Shown here: one piece after another, positions 36,658-46,791 of the stretch
Layout of the letters: the number at the start of each line of letters is the position of its first letter
Position numbering within the stretch: position 1 is the first letter of the stretch
DNA from: Sphingomonas sp. AR_OL41
Lineage (GTDB): Bacteria > Pseudomonadota > Alphaproteobacteria > Sphingomonadales > Sphingomonadaceae
Assembly: GCF_029911635.1 (NCBI RefSeq)
Contig: NZ_JARYTI010000008.1
Coordinates: forward strand, 89,430-153,429
Length of the DNA: 64,000 bases
Direction of reading: 5' to 3'
Translations under genes and position numbers: made by a program
Notes under the pieces: model-generated
What the model was told of the DNA's origin: nothing
Databases searched by the model: none
Seen by the model: the letters and a program-made list of their open reading frames with translations, nothing else

Positions 36658-36978
36658 ATGAGGAAACGCCTTCTCCTGATGATGGCGGTCACCGCCAGCC
36701 TGCTCACGCCCTCCCTCGCATGGGCGGAGCACCACAGATACTCGGTGATATTCGAGGTCACCGTGGATGCCGAGCGCCATGTCGCAGTGGCGGTTTCAAA
36801 AGTCATCGATCCCGCTACCGGCAGCACGGACGCGGTCGCCGTGAAGGTGCCCGACAGCTATGTCGAGGCGGCACGGCGAAAAATCGCGGCGCGCGCCGAT
36901 TTGAAGGCCAACGCGCATTTCTTCACTTACTCTTGGTTCGATCCTGACCTTCCCGACGAGATGAACCTCCCGGGATGA
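36658..36978 (+). CDS. Small secreted hypothetical protein
   Basis: Predicted 106-residue protein with a signal peptide (residues 1-23, ending AWA-EH). The mature domain is small, with alternating hydrophobic residues (YSVIFEVTVDAERHVAVAV) suggesting beta strands, and an F-x-x-Y-S-W-F-D-P segment near the C terminus. It is not recognised. It lies 43 bp after the MFS gene and just before a strong hairpin, so it may be the last gene of that transcript. Confidence 0.6.
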   Translation: MRKRLLLMMAVTASLLTPSLAWAEHHRYSVIFEVTVDAERHVAVAVSKVIDPATGSTDAVAVKVPDSYVEAARRKIAARADLKANAHFFTYSWFDPDLPDEMNLPG

Positions 36979-36985
36979 AACGAAA

Positions 36986-37015
36986 AGGCCCGGCCGGATC
37001 ACGCCGGCCGGGCCT
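36986..37015. terminator. Bidirectional hairpin terminator
   Basis: A perfect 12-bp stem, AGGCCCGGCCGG with CCGGCCGGGCCT, and a 6-base loop lie between the small secreted protein gene and the convergent TonB receptor gene. An A-run precedes it (GAAAAGG), giving a T-run on the minus strand, so it should end the receptor transcript. Confidence 0.75.
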
Positions 37016-37039
37016 CACGGGGTCCCAAGGGGGCTGGGA

Positions 37040-39436
<2,397 letters not shown>

Positions 39437-39493
39437 GATACCCTCCCTTAATTCCCAGTAGATCACTAGAGATTATTATTATTGGCCCAAATG

Positions 39494-39507
39494 CGACAGC
39501 GCTGTCG
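39494..39507. promoter_or_regulatory. Putative LacI-type operator before the TonB receptor
   Basis: CGACAGCGCTGTCG is a perfect 14-bp palindrome with the central CG of LacI-family operators. It lies between the Gfo/Idh/MocA gene and the TonB receptor gene, 58 bp before the receptor start. It is the best match of the three sites. Confidence 0.72.
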
Positions 39508-39546
39508 GGCTTTGCCGGTCTAAAGCCGGGCTTTCAACGCGGGCGC

Positions 39547-40635
39547 CTAGACGCCCATTTCCGACCCAAATTCGCTCATGTTGACGACGCGCTTCTCGCG
39601 CGCGCTCAGTTCGGCCGCCGCGCCGATCGCGACCGCCATCATCCCGTCGCGCGCGGTGACCTCGACCGGACCCACGCCACGCACCGCCGCGTTGAATTTC
39701 TGATGCTCATAAAAGGTCGAGCCGTGGTGGCTGCCGGCATTGAGCGCGGCCTCGTCGGTATGGACGATACGGCGCGAGGCGGCCTTGGGGTTACGGAAAC
39801 CGACGCGCGGCGACAGGATGATTGCGCCTTCGGGAATCAGCACCTCGAGCCGCGCCTTGTCGCCGACCGCGGCGATCTCTTCCTGGTTCTCGGCGCCGTC
39901 GGCGAACATCGACAGGTCGAGCATCGCGCGCACGCCATTGGCGAAGTCGACCGTGGTGTAGCTGTTGTCGATGATGTCGGGGCGTTCGCCGCCATAATTC
40001 TCGTCGAGATGGTTCACGTCCATCGCACCCGAGCAATAGACGCGCACCGCCTCGGCCCCGACGATCAGCCGCATCAGATCGAAGAAATGGCAACATTTCT
40101 CGACCATCGTGCCGCCGGTGTTGCGGTTGAAGCGGTTCCAGTCGCCGACCTTGGGCAGGAAGGGAAAGCGGTGCTCACGGATCGACAGCATACGCAGCGT
40201 ACCGATGTCGCCGGCATGGATCTGCGCGATGAATTCGGCGGCCGGCGGCATGTAGCGATATTCCATCGCCGTCCAGAAGACCTTGTCGGTCTTCTCGGCC
40301 TGTTCGACGATCCAGCGCGAATCGGCGATCGTCGTCGCCAGCGGCTTTTCGCACAGGATATGCAGGCCGGCGTCGAACAGCGGCGCCAGCACCGCGCGGT
40401 GGGTGAAATTGGGCGAGGCGACGATCACCGCGTCGCACAGCCCGCTCTTCGCCAGCGCCTCGACGCTGTCGAACGCGGTCGCCGCATCGGCCCGCTCGCC
40501 GAGCGCACCCTTGGCCCAGCCGAGCGAGGTCTGCACCGGATCGGCGAGCGCCGTCACCACCGCGCCCGGCGTGATCGCCAGGTTGTTCAAATGTTCGACA
40601 CCCATCATGCCGGTGCCGACCAGGCCGTAACGCAC
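39547..40635 (-). CDS. Gfo/Idh/MocA-family protein; candidate NAD-dependent sulfoquinovosidase
   Basis: The 362-residue protein has an N-terminal Rossmann fold (GLVGTGMMGVEHL, residues 5-17) with the family's C-E-K-P-L-A motif (about 97-102) and an alpha/beta C-terminal domain containing NRNTGGTMVEKCCHFFD. Members oxidise sugars or, in some branches, use bound NAD to cleave glycosides. One such branch (GH188) hydrolyses sulfoquinovose glycosides and is found beside sulfoquinovose pathways. That assignment here is inference from context; an ordinary sugar dehydrogenase is the alternative. GTG 40635 follows GGGAGAG. It is divergent from the aldo/keto reductase across a 38-bp gap holding an operator. 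Confidence 0.85.
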   Translation of the reverse strand: MRYGLVGTGMMGVEHLNNLAITPGAVVTALADPVQTSLGWAKGALGERADAATAFDSVEALAKSGLCDAVIVASPNFTHRAVLAPLFDAGLHILCEKPLATTIADSRWIVEQAEKTDKVFWTAMEYRYMPPAAEFIAQIHAGDIGTLRMLSIREHRFPFLPKVGDWNRFNRNTGGTMVEKCCHFFDLMRLIVGAEAVRVYCSGAMDVNHLDENYGGERPDIIDNSYTTVDFANGVRAMLDLSMFADGAENQEEIAAVGDKARLEVLIPEGAIILSPRVGFRNPKAASRRIVHTDEAALNAGSHHGSTFYEHQKFNAAVRGVGPVEVTARDGMMAVAIGAAAELSAREKRVVNMSEFGSEMGV

Positions 40636-40666
40636 TTGCTCTCCCAACCGTCTTGCCTTTATGTAT

Positions 40667-40678
40667 GACAGCGATGTC
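40667..40678. promoter_or_regulatory. Putative LacI-type operator in the Gfo/aldo-keto reductase gap
   Basis: GACAGCGATGTC matches the perfect site at 39494 at 11 of 12 positions and keeps the central CG. It overlaps the start region of the aldo/keto reductase gene and lies about 30 bp upstream of the divergent Gfo/Idh/MocA start, so one bound dimer could control both. Confidence 0.65.
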
Positions 40679-41582
40679 CTATTTCCCACTTACACCCGAT
40701 TCCCGCCCGCTCGGCAAGAGCGGATTGCTGGTCAGCCCCATTGCCTGGGGAATGTGGCGTTTCGGCCACGCCTCGGTCGCCGAGGGTCAAAAGCTGATCG
40801 AGGCGGCGATAGCCGCCGGCGTGACGCTTTATGATACCGCTGACATATACGGCTTCAATGGCAGCGGCGGCTTCGGCGATGCCGAGACCGCACTCGGCGC
40901 GGTGTTCAAGGCGGCGCCGCAGCTGCGGGCACAAATGGTGCTGGCGACCAAGGGCGGCATCACCCCGCCGGCGCCCTATGATTCGAGCCACGACTATCTG
41001 ATGCAGGCGCTCGACGATTCGCTGCGCCGACTCGGCGTCGAGCAGGTCGAGCTCTACCAGATCCACCGACCCGACATCCTCGCCCACCCGCAGGAAGTGG
41101 CGCGGACACTCGAATCGATGGTCGCGTCGGGCAAGGTCCGCGCGATCGGCGTCTCCAACTATACCGTAGCGCAGACCCGCGCGATCGAAGCGCTGCTGAC
41201 GATCCCGCTGGCGAGCCACCAGCCGGAATTCTCGCCGCTGCATCTCGAGCCGATCGAGAACGGGTTGTTCGACCTGACGATGGAACGCGACATCGCCATA
41301 CTCGCCTGGTCGCCGCTCGGCGGCGGCCGGCTCGGCGATCCGCAGGACGAGCGCAGCCGCCGCGTCGCCGCCGCGCTCGATCTCGTCGCGGACGCGGCGG
41401 GCGTGTCGCGTGCCGCCGCAGCCTATGCGTGGGTGATGGCGCATCCGGCCGGCGCGATCCCGATCGTCGGCACACAGAACGCCGCGCGAATCGGCGAGAT
41501 CGCGGATGTCTACAAGGTGCGCTGGACGCGCCAATCCTGGTATGACGTGCTGGTTGCGGCACGCGGAGAGAAATTGCCGTGA
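40674..41582 (+). CDS. Aldo/keto reductase (SmoB-like candidate)
   Basis: The 302-residue TIM-barrel oxidoreductase has the AKR tetrad visible: Asp and Tyr in LYDTADIYG, Lys in LATKGG and His in YQIHRPD. The NADPH-binding end includes PIVGTQNAARIGEI. In the sulfoquinovose monooxygenase pathway an AKR (SmoB) reduces 6-oxo-glucose to glucose; neighbours here suggest that role, but a different sugar aldehyde is possible. ATG 40674 is preferred because the fold begins about ten residues on; ATG 40665 is also in frame. The start lies within a putative operator and has no ribosome-binding site, hinting at a leaderless message. Its TGA overlaps the next gene (GTGA). Confidence 0.88.
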   Translation: MSYFPLTPDSRPLGKSGLLVSPIAWGMWRFGHASVAEGQKLIEAAIAAGVTLYDTADIYGFNGSGGFGDAETALGAVFKAAPQLRAQMVLATKGGITPPAPYDSSHDYLMQALDDSLRRLGVEQVELYQIHRPDILAHPQEVARTLESMVASGKVRAIGVSNYTVAQTRAIEALLTIPLASHQPEFSPLHLEPIENGLFDLTMERDIAILAWSPLGGGRLGDPQDERSRRVAAALDLVADAAGVSRAAAAYAWVMAHPAGAIPIVGTQNAARIGEIADVYKVRWTRQSWYDVLVAARGEKLP

Positions 41583-42658
41583 GCCATAACCCCTGCGAAA
41601 TCGCCTGGTTCTCGGCGCTGTGCGACGACGATTACGAGTTTCTCGGCGTGCCCGATGCCGGGCTCAAGTCGAGCTGGGAACATTGCCGCGACATCGTGGT
41701 GCAGGCCGAAAGCGGCGGGTTCGACAATATCCTGCTGCCCTCGGGCTATGAGCTGGGCATCGACACCACCGCCTTCGCCGCCGCGATCGCCACCGCGACG
41801 CGGCGCATCGACCTGCTGATGGCGGTGCGCATCGGCGAGACCTGGCCGGTGCAGCTCGCCCGCCAGATCGCCACGATCGACCGGATGACCGCCGCCAATG
41901 GCAGCGGCCGCGGGCGGCTGAAGGTCAATATCATCTCGTCCGACATGCCGGGCGAAAAGCTCGCCTCGCCGGCGCGCTATGCCCGCACGGTCGAGGCGAT
42001 GCACATCCTGAAGACGCTGCTCAATGGCGAGCATCTCGACCATCAGGGCGAGTTCTGGCAGCTGAACATCGCCCCGCCGCGCGTGACGACGGTGTCGGGC
42101 AAGGCGCCGCCGCTCTATTTCGGCGGCCTCTCCGAAGATGCGCGCGAGGCGGCGGCCAAGGGCTGCGACGTGTTCCTGATGTGGCCCGACCGTCAGGAGG
42201 TGATCGCCGCGATCATCGCCGACATGAAGGCGCGCGCGGCGCGCCACGGTCGCACACTGCGCTTCGGCTACCGCGCGCACATGATCGTGCGCGAGACCGA
42301 GGCCGAGGCGCGGCTCTATGCCGACCGGCTGCTGTCGAAGCTCGATGCCGATCAGGGCGCGGCGATCCGCGCCAAGTCGCTCGATTCGACCTCGACCGGC
42401 GTCGCCGCGCAGGCCGCGTTACGTGAGGGCGCGTCGGACGATGGCTATGCCGAGGCCAATCTATGGACCGGCGTCGGCCGCGCGCGCTCTGGCTGCGGCG
42501 CGGCGATCGTCGGCGACCCCGACCAAGTGCTCGCCAAGCTCGACGCCTATCGCGCCATGGGCATCGAGGCGTTCATCCTGTCGGGCTATCCCCATGCTGC
42601 CGAGGCCGACCTGTTCGCGCGCCATGTGCTGCCGAAGATCGACCACGCGCCGCTGTAA
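41579..42658 (+). CDS. SsuD-like FMN-dependent sulfonate monooxygenase (SmoC-like candidate)
   Basis: The 359-residue luciferase-like monooxygenase resembles SsuD along its whole length. RFGYRAHMIVRET corresponds to the SsuD segment with the active-site Arg226 and His228, NLWTGVGRARSGCGAAIVG to its arginine-bearing lid segment, and LSGYPH to Tyr331/His333. Such enzymes use reduced FMN and oxygen to split the carbon-sulfur bond, releasing sulfite and an aldehyde. Organisation with an AKR (overlapping upstream gene) and an FMN reductase (downstream) fits the sulfoquinovose monooxygenase SmoC. Other alkanesulfonates remain possible. GTG 41579 overlaps the AKR stop. Confidence 0.9.
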   Translation: MSHNPCEIAWFSALCDDDYEFLGVPDAGLKSSWEHCRDIVVQAESGGFDNILLPSGYELGIDTTAFAAAIATATRRIDLLMAVRIGETWPVQLARQIATIDRMTAANGSGRGRLKVNIISSDMPGEKLASPARYARTVEAMHILKTLLNGEHLDHQGEFWQLNIAPPRVTTVSGKAPPLYFGGLSEDAREAAAKGCDVFLMWPDRQEVIAAIIADMKARAARHGRTLRFGYRAHMIVRETEAEARLYADRLLSKLDADQGAAIRAKSLDSTSTGVAAQAALREGASDDGYAEANLWTGVGRARSGCGAAIVGDPDQVLAKLDAYRAMGIEAFILSGYPHAAEADLFARHVLPKIDHAPL

Positions 42659-42694
42659 CATATGTTGTTATTCAATTACTTAACTAACTTCTTC

Positions 42695-42864
42695 CGTCAT
42701 ACTGAACTTGTTTCAGCGTTCGAGCTTTGGCTGGCCCCCGGCCAGCCAAGATTGTGTTCGGGGAACACAATCTCGCTCGGACGCATGCGCGGTCACCAGA
42801 ACAACGAGCGACGCTCCTGTGATCCCTGACCGCGCCTGGACCCTGAAACGAGTTCAGGGTGACG
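42695..42864. repeat. Palindromic repeat family D with nested hairpins
   Basis: Outer arms of 22 bp (42695-42716 and 42843-42864, sharing TGAAC and GTTTCAG) enclose two perfect 10-bp hairpins: TTGGCTGGCC/GGCCAGCCAA at 42727-42749 and GATTGTGTTC/GAACACAATC at 42750-42772. It lies between the monooxygenase and FMN reductase genes. It may be a mobile palindrome, and could end or process the message there. Confidence 0.7.
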
Positions 42865-42951
42865 TCGGGTGGTAAGATGGGCGGTTCTTTTCTAAGACCC
42901 GGGAGGGTAGGACGAGCCTCCCGCAAACCGCGGCGAACGGAAAGCAGGTAC

Positions 42952-43566
42952 ATGGCCGACAGCGACGACTCTCAGCCCCTGGTCGTGGGGATCGGCGGCA
43001 CGATCGGCGGGATTTCGTCGACCGAGCGCGCGCTCCGCATCGCGCTCGACGCCGCCGGCCGCGAGGGCTTTCGCACGAGGCTGTTCGGCGGCGAGGACAT
43101 GGCGCGCCTGCCGCTCTACGACCCCAAGGCCGTCAGCCGCACCGCGCACGAGCAGGATTTCGTCGATACCGTGCGCGGCGCATCGGCGCTGATCATCGCG
43201 TCGCCGGGTTATCATGGCAGCATTTCTGGGGTGGTGAAGAACGCGCTCGACCTGCTCGAAGAGACCGCACGCGACCCTGCCCGCCCCTATCTCGCCGACA
43301 TGCCGGTCGGGCTGATCGCCACCGCCTATGGCTGGCAGGCGACCGGCTCGACGATCGCCGCGCTGCGCTCGATCGTCCATGCGCTACGCGGCTGGCCGAC
43401 GCCGTTCGCCGCCGCGATCAACTCGGCGGCGACCAAGTTCGACGACGTCGGTGGCGCGAGCGACCCGGCGGTGGTCGAGCAATTGTGCATGGTCGGGCGG
43501 CAGGTCGCGCGCTTTGCGCCGCTCGCCGAATCGATGGCCCGCAGCCCGCAGGAAGCCGATGGTTGA
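42952..43566 (+). CDS. NADPH-dependent FMN reductase
   Basis: The 204-residue flavodoxin-like reductase (SsuE/MsuE type) has the FMN phosphate loop GIGGTIGGISSTERAL near the N terminus and ASPGYHGSISGVVKNALD, the hallmark S-P-x-Y-x-x-x-x-x-x-x-K-N-A-L-D motif of the family. It would supply free reduced FMN to the upstream SsuD-like monooxygenase, giving a two-component system. ATG 42952 is preceded by AAAGCAGG. It overlaps the next gene by 8 bases, starting a chain of four overlapping genes. Confidence 0.92.
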   Translation: MADSDDSQPLVVGIGGTIGGISSTERALRIALDAAGREGFRTRLFGGEDMARLPLYDPKAVSRTAHEQDFVDTVRGASALIIASPGYHGSISGVVKNALDLLEETARDPARPYLADMPVGLIATAYGWQATGSTIAALRSIVHALRGWPTPFAAAINSAATKFDDVGGASDPAVVEQLCMVGRQVARFAPLAESMARSPQEADG

Positions 43567-44773
43567 CCTAGACCGCCGCCACGCCCTTGGGCTACTCGGT
43601 GCCGGACTGGCGAGCGCGCCGCTCTGGGCGCAATCGCTCGCCGCACCGTCGGTCGACCTGCATCTGCCCGGCGGCAACGGCACCCGGCCGACCACCGATG
43701 CCTTTCCTGGCAAGAAGGACATGATCCTGCAGCGCAGCCGCGCCCCGCTGCTCGAAACGCCGATGGCGGCGTTCGATGGCGAGGTCTTCACCCCCAACGA
43801 CCGCTTCTTCGTCCGCTGGCATTATTCTGACATTCCCTTGTCGGTCGATGTCCACCGCTTCCGCCTCGCGGTGGTCGGTGCGGTCAAGCGCGAGTTGTCG
43901 CTGTCGCTCGGCGAGTTGCTGGCGATGCCGCGCGTCGAACTGGCCGCGGTCAACCAGTGCTCGGGCAATTCGCGCGGGCTGTTCGCCCCGCGCGTGCCCG
44001 GCGCGCAATGGGGCAATGGCGCGATGGGCAACGCCAAATGGGTCGGCGTGCGGCTGAAGGATGTGCTCGACCGCGCCGGCGTCGCGCCGGGCGCGGTGCA
44101 GGTGCGCGCCTCGGGGCTCGACCAGCCGCCGGGCGATGCCCCGGCCTTCGCCAAGTCGCTCGACATTGCGCACGCCATGGACGGTGAGGTGATGATCGCC
44201 TTCCAGATGAACGGCACGCAGCTCCCGCTGCTCAACGGCTTCCCGTTGCGGCTGATCGTGCCGGGCTGGTATTCGACCTATTGGGTCAAGGCGCTCGACA
44301 GGCTCGAACTGCTCGACAAGCCCGATAGCGGCTACTGGATGGACAAGGCCTATCGCATCCCGACCGCGCCGCGCGCCAATGTCGCGCCGGGGGCGAAGGA
44401 TTTCCCGACCACGCCGATCAATCGGATGGTGCCGCGCGCCTTCTTCACCAGCATCGCCGATGGCGCGACGCTGCCGGCGGGCGCACCGATCGCGCTGCGC
44501 GGCATCGCGCTGGGCGGCGATCATGGCGTCAAGGCGGTAGAACTGTCATCGGACGGCGGGCGCAGCTGGCATGCCGCCACGCTCGGCAATGACGAGGGTC
44601 GCTACAGCTTCCGGCTGTGGCGCAAGACCATCGCCGCCCCGGCGCGCGGCCATTACACGCTGGCGGTGCGCTGCACCAACGGCGCGGGCGAGACGCAGGT
44701 CTTCGACCCGATCTGGAACCCGAGCGGCTTCATGCGCAGTCCGATCGAGCGCGTCGCGGTGAGCGTGGCATGA
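43559..44773 (+). CDS. Molybdopterin sulfite dehydrogenase, SorA-like
   Basis: The 404-residue protein of the sulfite oxidase family has a twin-arginine-type leader (DRRHALGLLGAG) directing folded export to the periplasm. The Mo-ligand cysteine is in NQCSGNSRGLF, the sulfite-oxidase C-x-G-N-x-R signature, followed by the C-terminal dimerisation domain with W-N-P-S-G. SorA enzymes oxidise sulfite to sulfate and pass electrons to a small cytochrome c (SorB), which is encoded next. Its position after a sulfonate monooxygenase and its reductase suggests disposal of released sulfite. ATG 43559 overlaps the FMN reductase end. Confidence 0.9.
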   Translation: MVDLDRRHALGLLGAGLASAPLWAQSLAAPSVDLHLPGGNGTRPTTDAFPGKKDMILQRSRAPLLETPMAAFDGEVFTPNDRFFVRWHYSDIPLSVDVHRFRLAVVGAVKRELSLSLGELLAMPRVELAAVNQCSGNSRGLFAPRVPGAQWGNGAMGNAKWVGVRLKDVLDRAGVAPGAVQVRASGLDQPPGDAPAFAKSLDIAHAMDGEVMIAFQMNGTQLPLLNGFPLRLIVPGWYSTYWVKALDRLELLDKPDSGYWMDKAYRIPTAPRANVAPGAKDFPTTPINRMVPRAFFTSIADGATLPAGAPIALRGIALGGDHGVKAVELSSDGGRSWHAATLGNDEGRYSFRLWRKTIAAPARGHYTLAVRCTNGAGETQVFDPIWNPSGFMRSPIERVAVSVA

Positions 44774-45156
44774 TGCGGCGGCTTGCGCTCCTTGCCATCG
44801 GTATCGTCGCCCTCCTGTTCGGCGGCTATTGGCTGATGCATCGTCCCCCGGCGATCACCGAAACGGCCACCAGCGTCACGGCGGCCGGTGTCACGCTGAC
44901 GTCGCAGACGCTCGCTTTGCCCGACGAGAAGATCGCCTTCGCTTCCGGCACGGAAGGTGAGTTGCTGACGGTCAATTGCACCGCCTGCCATTCGCCCGAA
45001 ATGATCCTCAACCAGCCGCGCCTCGCCGCCGACAAATGGCAGGCGACGATCGACAAGATGCGCAAGGCCTATCACGCGACGATCGACCCGGCCAACGACG
45101 CCAAGCTGGTCGCCGCGCTCACCACGCTGCCGGCGCAACGCGCCCCCGCGAAATGA
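44770..45156 (+). CDS. Small c-type cytochrome, SorB-like
   Basis: The 128-residue protein has an N-terminal hydrophobic segment (signal or anchor, residues 3-22) and one haem site, CTACH at about 75-79, with a candidate axial methionine further on. Size and place next to a SorA-like gene match SorB, the electron acceptor of sulfite dehydrogenase. It overlaps the upstream gene by ATGA and the downstream gene by ATGA. Confidence 0.88.
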   Translation: MMRRLALLAIGIVALLFGGYWLMHRPPAITETATSVTAAGVTLTSQTLALPDEKIAFASGTEGELLTVNCTACHSPEMILNQPRLAADKWQATIDKMRKAYHATIDPANDAKLVAALTTLPAQRAPAK

Positions 45157-45608
45157 GCGACGGGATCCGCTGGCTCAAGGGCTACGCCCCCGGCGAGGCG
45201 CCGATCCATGTCGTCAACCGCATCGATGCTGGCGTGCCGGCGAGCATCGTCTGGACCCGCCTGATCCACGCCGCCGGCTGGCCGGCCATCTATGCCAATG
45301 CGCAGGACGTGAAGATCGAGGGCGGCGGCGCCGAACTGTTCGACGGCGCGCGTTTCACGTGGAAAACCTTCGGCGTGGCGCTCAAATCGCGCGTGCTCGA
45401 GTTCGAACCCGAGCGCCGCATCGCCTGGCTCGCCACCGGCATCGGCGTGAAGGCCTATCACGCCTGGCTGATCACCCCGACGCCGACCGGCTGCACGATC
45501 CTGACCGAGGAAACGCAATACGGCCTCGTCGCCCGCGCCGGCCGGCTGCTGTTTCCGACGCGGATGGAAGAGTGGCACCAGAAATGGCTCGAGGCGCTGG
45601 CGGCCTGA
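45153..45608 (+). CDS. SRPBCC-fold protein of unknown ligand
   Basis: The 151-residue protein looks like a START/SRPBCC helix-grip domain: I-H-V-V-N-R-I-D-A near the start, a central W-K-T-F-G-V, and the long C-terminal helix F-P-T-R-M-E-E-W-H-Q-K-W-L-E-A-L. Such domains bind hydrophobic ligands or act on them; its role beside SorAB-like genes is unknown. ATG 45153 overlaps the cytochrome stop, and the gene ends the operon just before a family A palindrome. Confidence 0.75.
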   Translation: MSDGIRWLKGYAPGEAPIHVVNRIDAGVPASIVWTRLIHAAGWPAIYANAQDVKIEGGGAELFDGARFTWKTFGVALKSRVLEFEPERRIAWLATGIGVKAYHAWLITPTPTGCTILTEETQYGLVARAGRLLFPTRMEEWHQKWLEALAA

Positions 45609-45627
45609 GCTGCGAGAAGAAAAAGAG

Positions 45628-45794
45628 TTGTTCGCGCGGAGGCGCGGAGGCGCGGGGGGGTTGCGCCTCTGGCAGCGACATCGCGCAGCAAGCAACGTGA
45701 CCAACGCTGCTACCTTGCAAGAGATTTGCGACGGCGCGTGACGCGCGCGCCAAACGCTACATCTCCGCGCCTCCGCGCCTCCGCGCGAACAAAT
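45628..45794. repeat. Palindromic repeat family A, copy 3
   Basis: The left arm TTGTTCGCGCGGAGGCGCGG (from 45628) faces the right arm CGCCTCCGCGCGAACAAA (to about 45794). It separates the SRPBCC gene from the convergent 3-hydroxyacyl-CoA dehydrogenase gene and is the best preserved copy of the family. Confidence 0.78.
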
Positions 45795-45853
45795 TTCAAG
45801 CGTTGCCGAGGACGACCGGCGCATGCTCGCTCGCCCGCCAGCAGCGAACGCGT

Positions 45854-46723
45854 TCAACGCGTTGGCACAGGCTCCGCACCCGAATAATCGTAGAAGCCGC
45901 GGCCGGTCTTGCGGCCGTACCAGCCGGCTTCGACATATTTCACCAGCACGGGCGCGGGCCGGAACTTGGGGTCGCCGGTACCCTCGAACAGCACGCGGGT
46001 GATTTCGAGGCAGGTGTCGAGGCCGATGAAATCAGCCAGCGTCAGCGGGCCCATCGGGTGGTTGAGGCCGAGCTGGCAGGCGAGGTCGATGTCACGGATC
46101 GTCGCGACGCCCTCGCCGAGCGCGAAGCAGGCCTCGTTGATCATCGGCATCAGCACGCGGTTGACGATGAAGCCCGGCGCATCATTGGCACGCACCACCT
46201 TCTTGCCGAGCGCGACGGCATAATCCTCGACGATCTTGACCGTCGCGTCGCTGGTGGCGAGCCCGCGGATCAGTTCGATCAGGCCCATCACCGGCACCGG
46301 ATTGAAGAAGTGCACGCCGGTGAAGCGCGCGGCATCGGGCGCGGCCTGGGCGAGACGCGTGATCGGGATCGACGAAGTGTTCGAGGCGAGCACCGCATCG
46401 GCGCCGAGCACCTTGCCGACATTGGCGAAGATCGCGCGCTTGATCTCCTCGCGCTCGGTCGCCGCCTCGATGACGAGGAAGCACGGCGCCATCGTCTCGA
46501 CGCCGGCGACCGGCTCGATCAGCGCGAGCGTGGTGTCGCGCGCATGGGCGGTGATCTTTTCCTTGGTGACGAGCCGGTCGAGCGCCTTGGCGATCCCCGC
46601 CTTGCCGGCCTCGGCACGCGCGAGGTCGACATCGGACAGCAGCACCTTGTACCCTGCCTGCGCCGAAACCTGCGCGATACCCGCGCCCATCTGTCCCGCG
46701 CCGATGACGCCGATCTGTTGCAT
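45854..46723 (-). CDS. 3-hydroxybutyryl-CoA dehydrogenase
   Basis: The 289-residue NAD-dependent 3-hydroxyacyl-CoA dehydrogenase (PaaH/Hbd type) interconverts 3-hydroxyacyl-CoA and 3-oxoacyl-CoA. The Rossmann loop is [13 protein letters not shown] at residues 4-16. The active-site segment [10 protein letters not shown] holds the catalytic histidine, and the C-terminal helical domain has N-H-P-M-G-P-L-x-L-x-D-x-I-G-L-D. The start is ATG 46723; upstream residues do not belong to the family. It is a single gene here, apart from the VanX-like gene upstream on the same strand. Confidence 0.93.
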   Translation of the reverse strand: MQQIGVIGAGQMGAGIAQVSAQAGYKVLLSDVDLARAEAGKAGIAKALDRLVTKEKITAHARDTTLALIEPVAGVETMAPCFLVIEAATEREEIKRAIFANVGKVLGADAVLASNTSSIPITRLAQAAPDAARFTGVHFFNPVPVMGLIELIRGLATSDATVKIVEDYAVALGKKVVRANDAPGFIVNRVLMPMINEACFALGEGVATIRDIDLACQLGLNHPMGPLTLADFIGLDTCLEITRVLFEGTGDPKFRPAPVLVKYVEAGWYGRKTGRGFYDYSGAEPVPTR

Positions 46724-46791
46724 GTTCCGGTCCCGATGATTGGTGATGGCCGCTCTTGCCGCCGCGATGACACGACCGCAACCGGCTTCGG

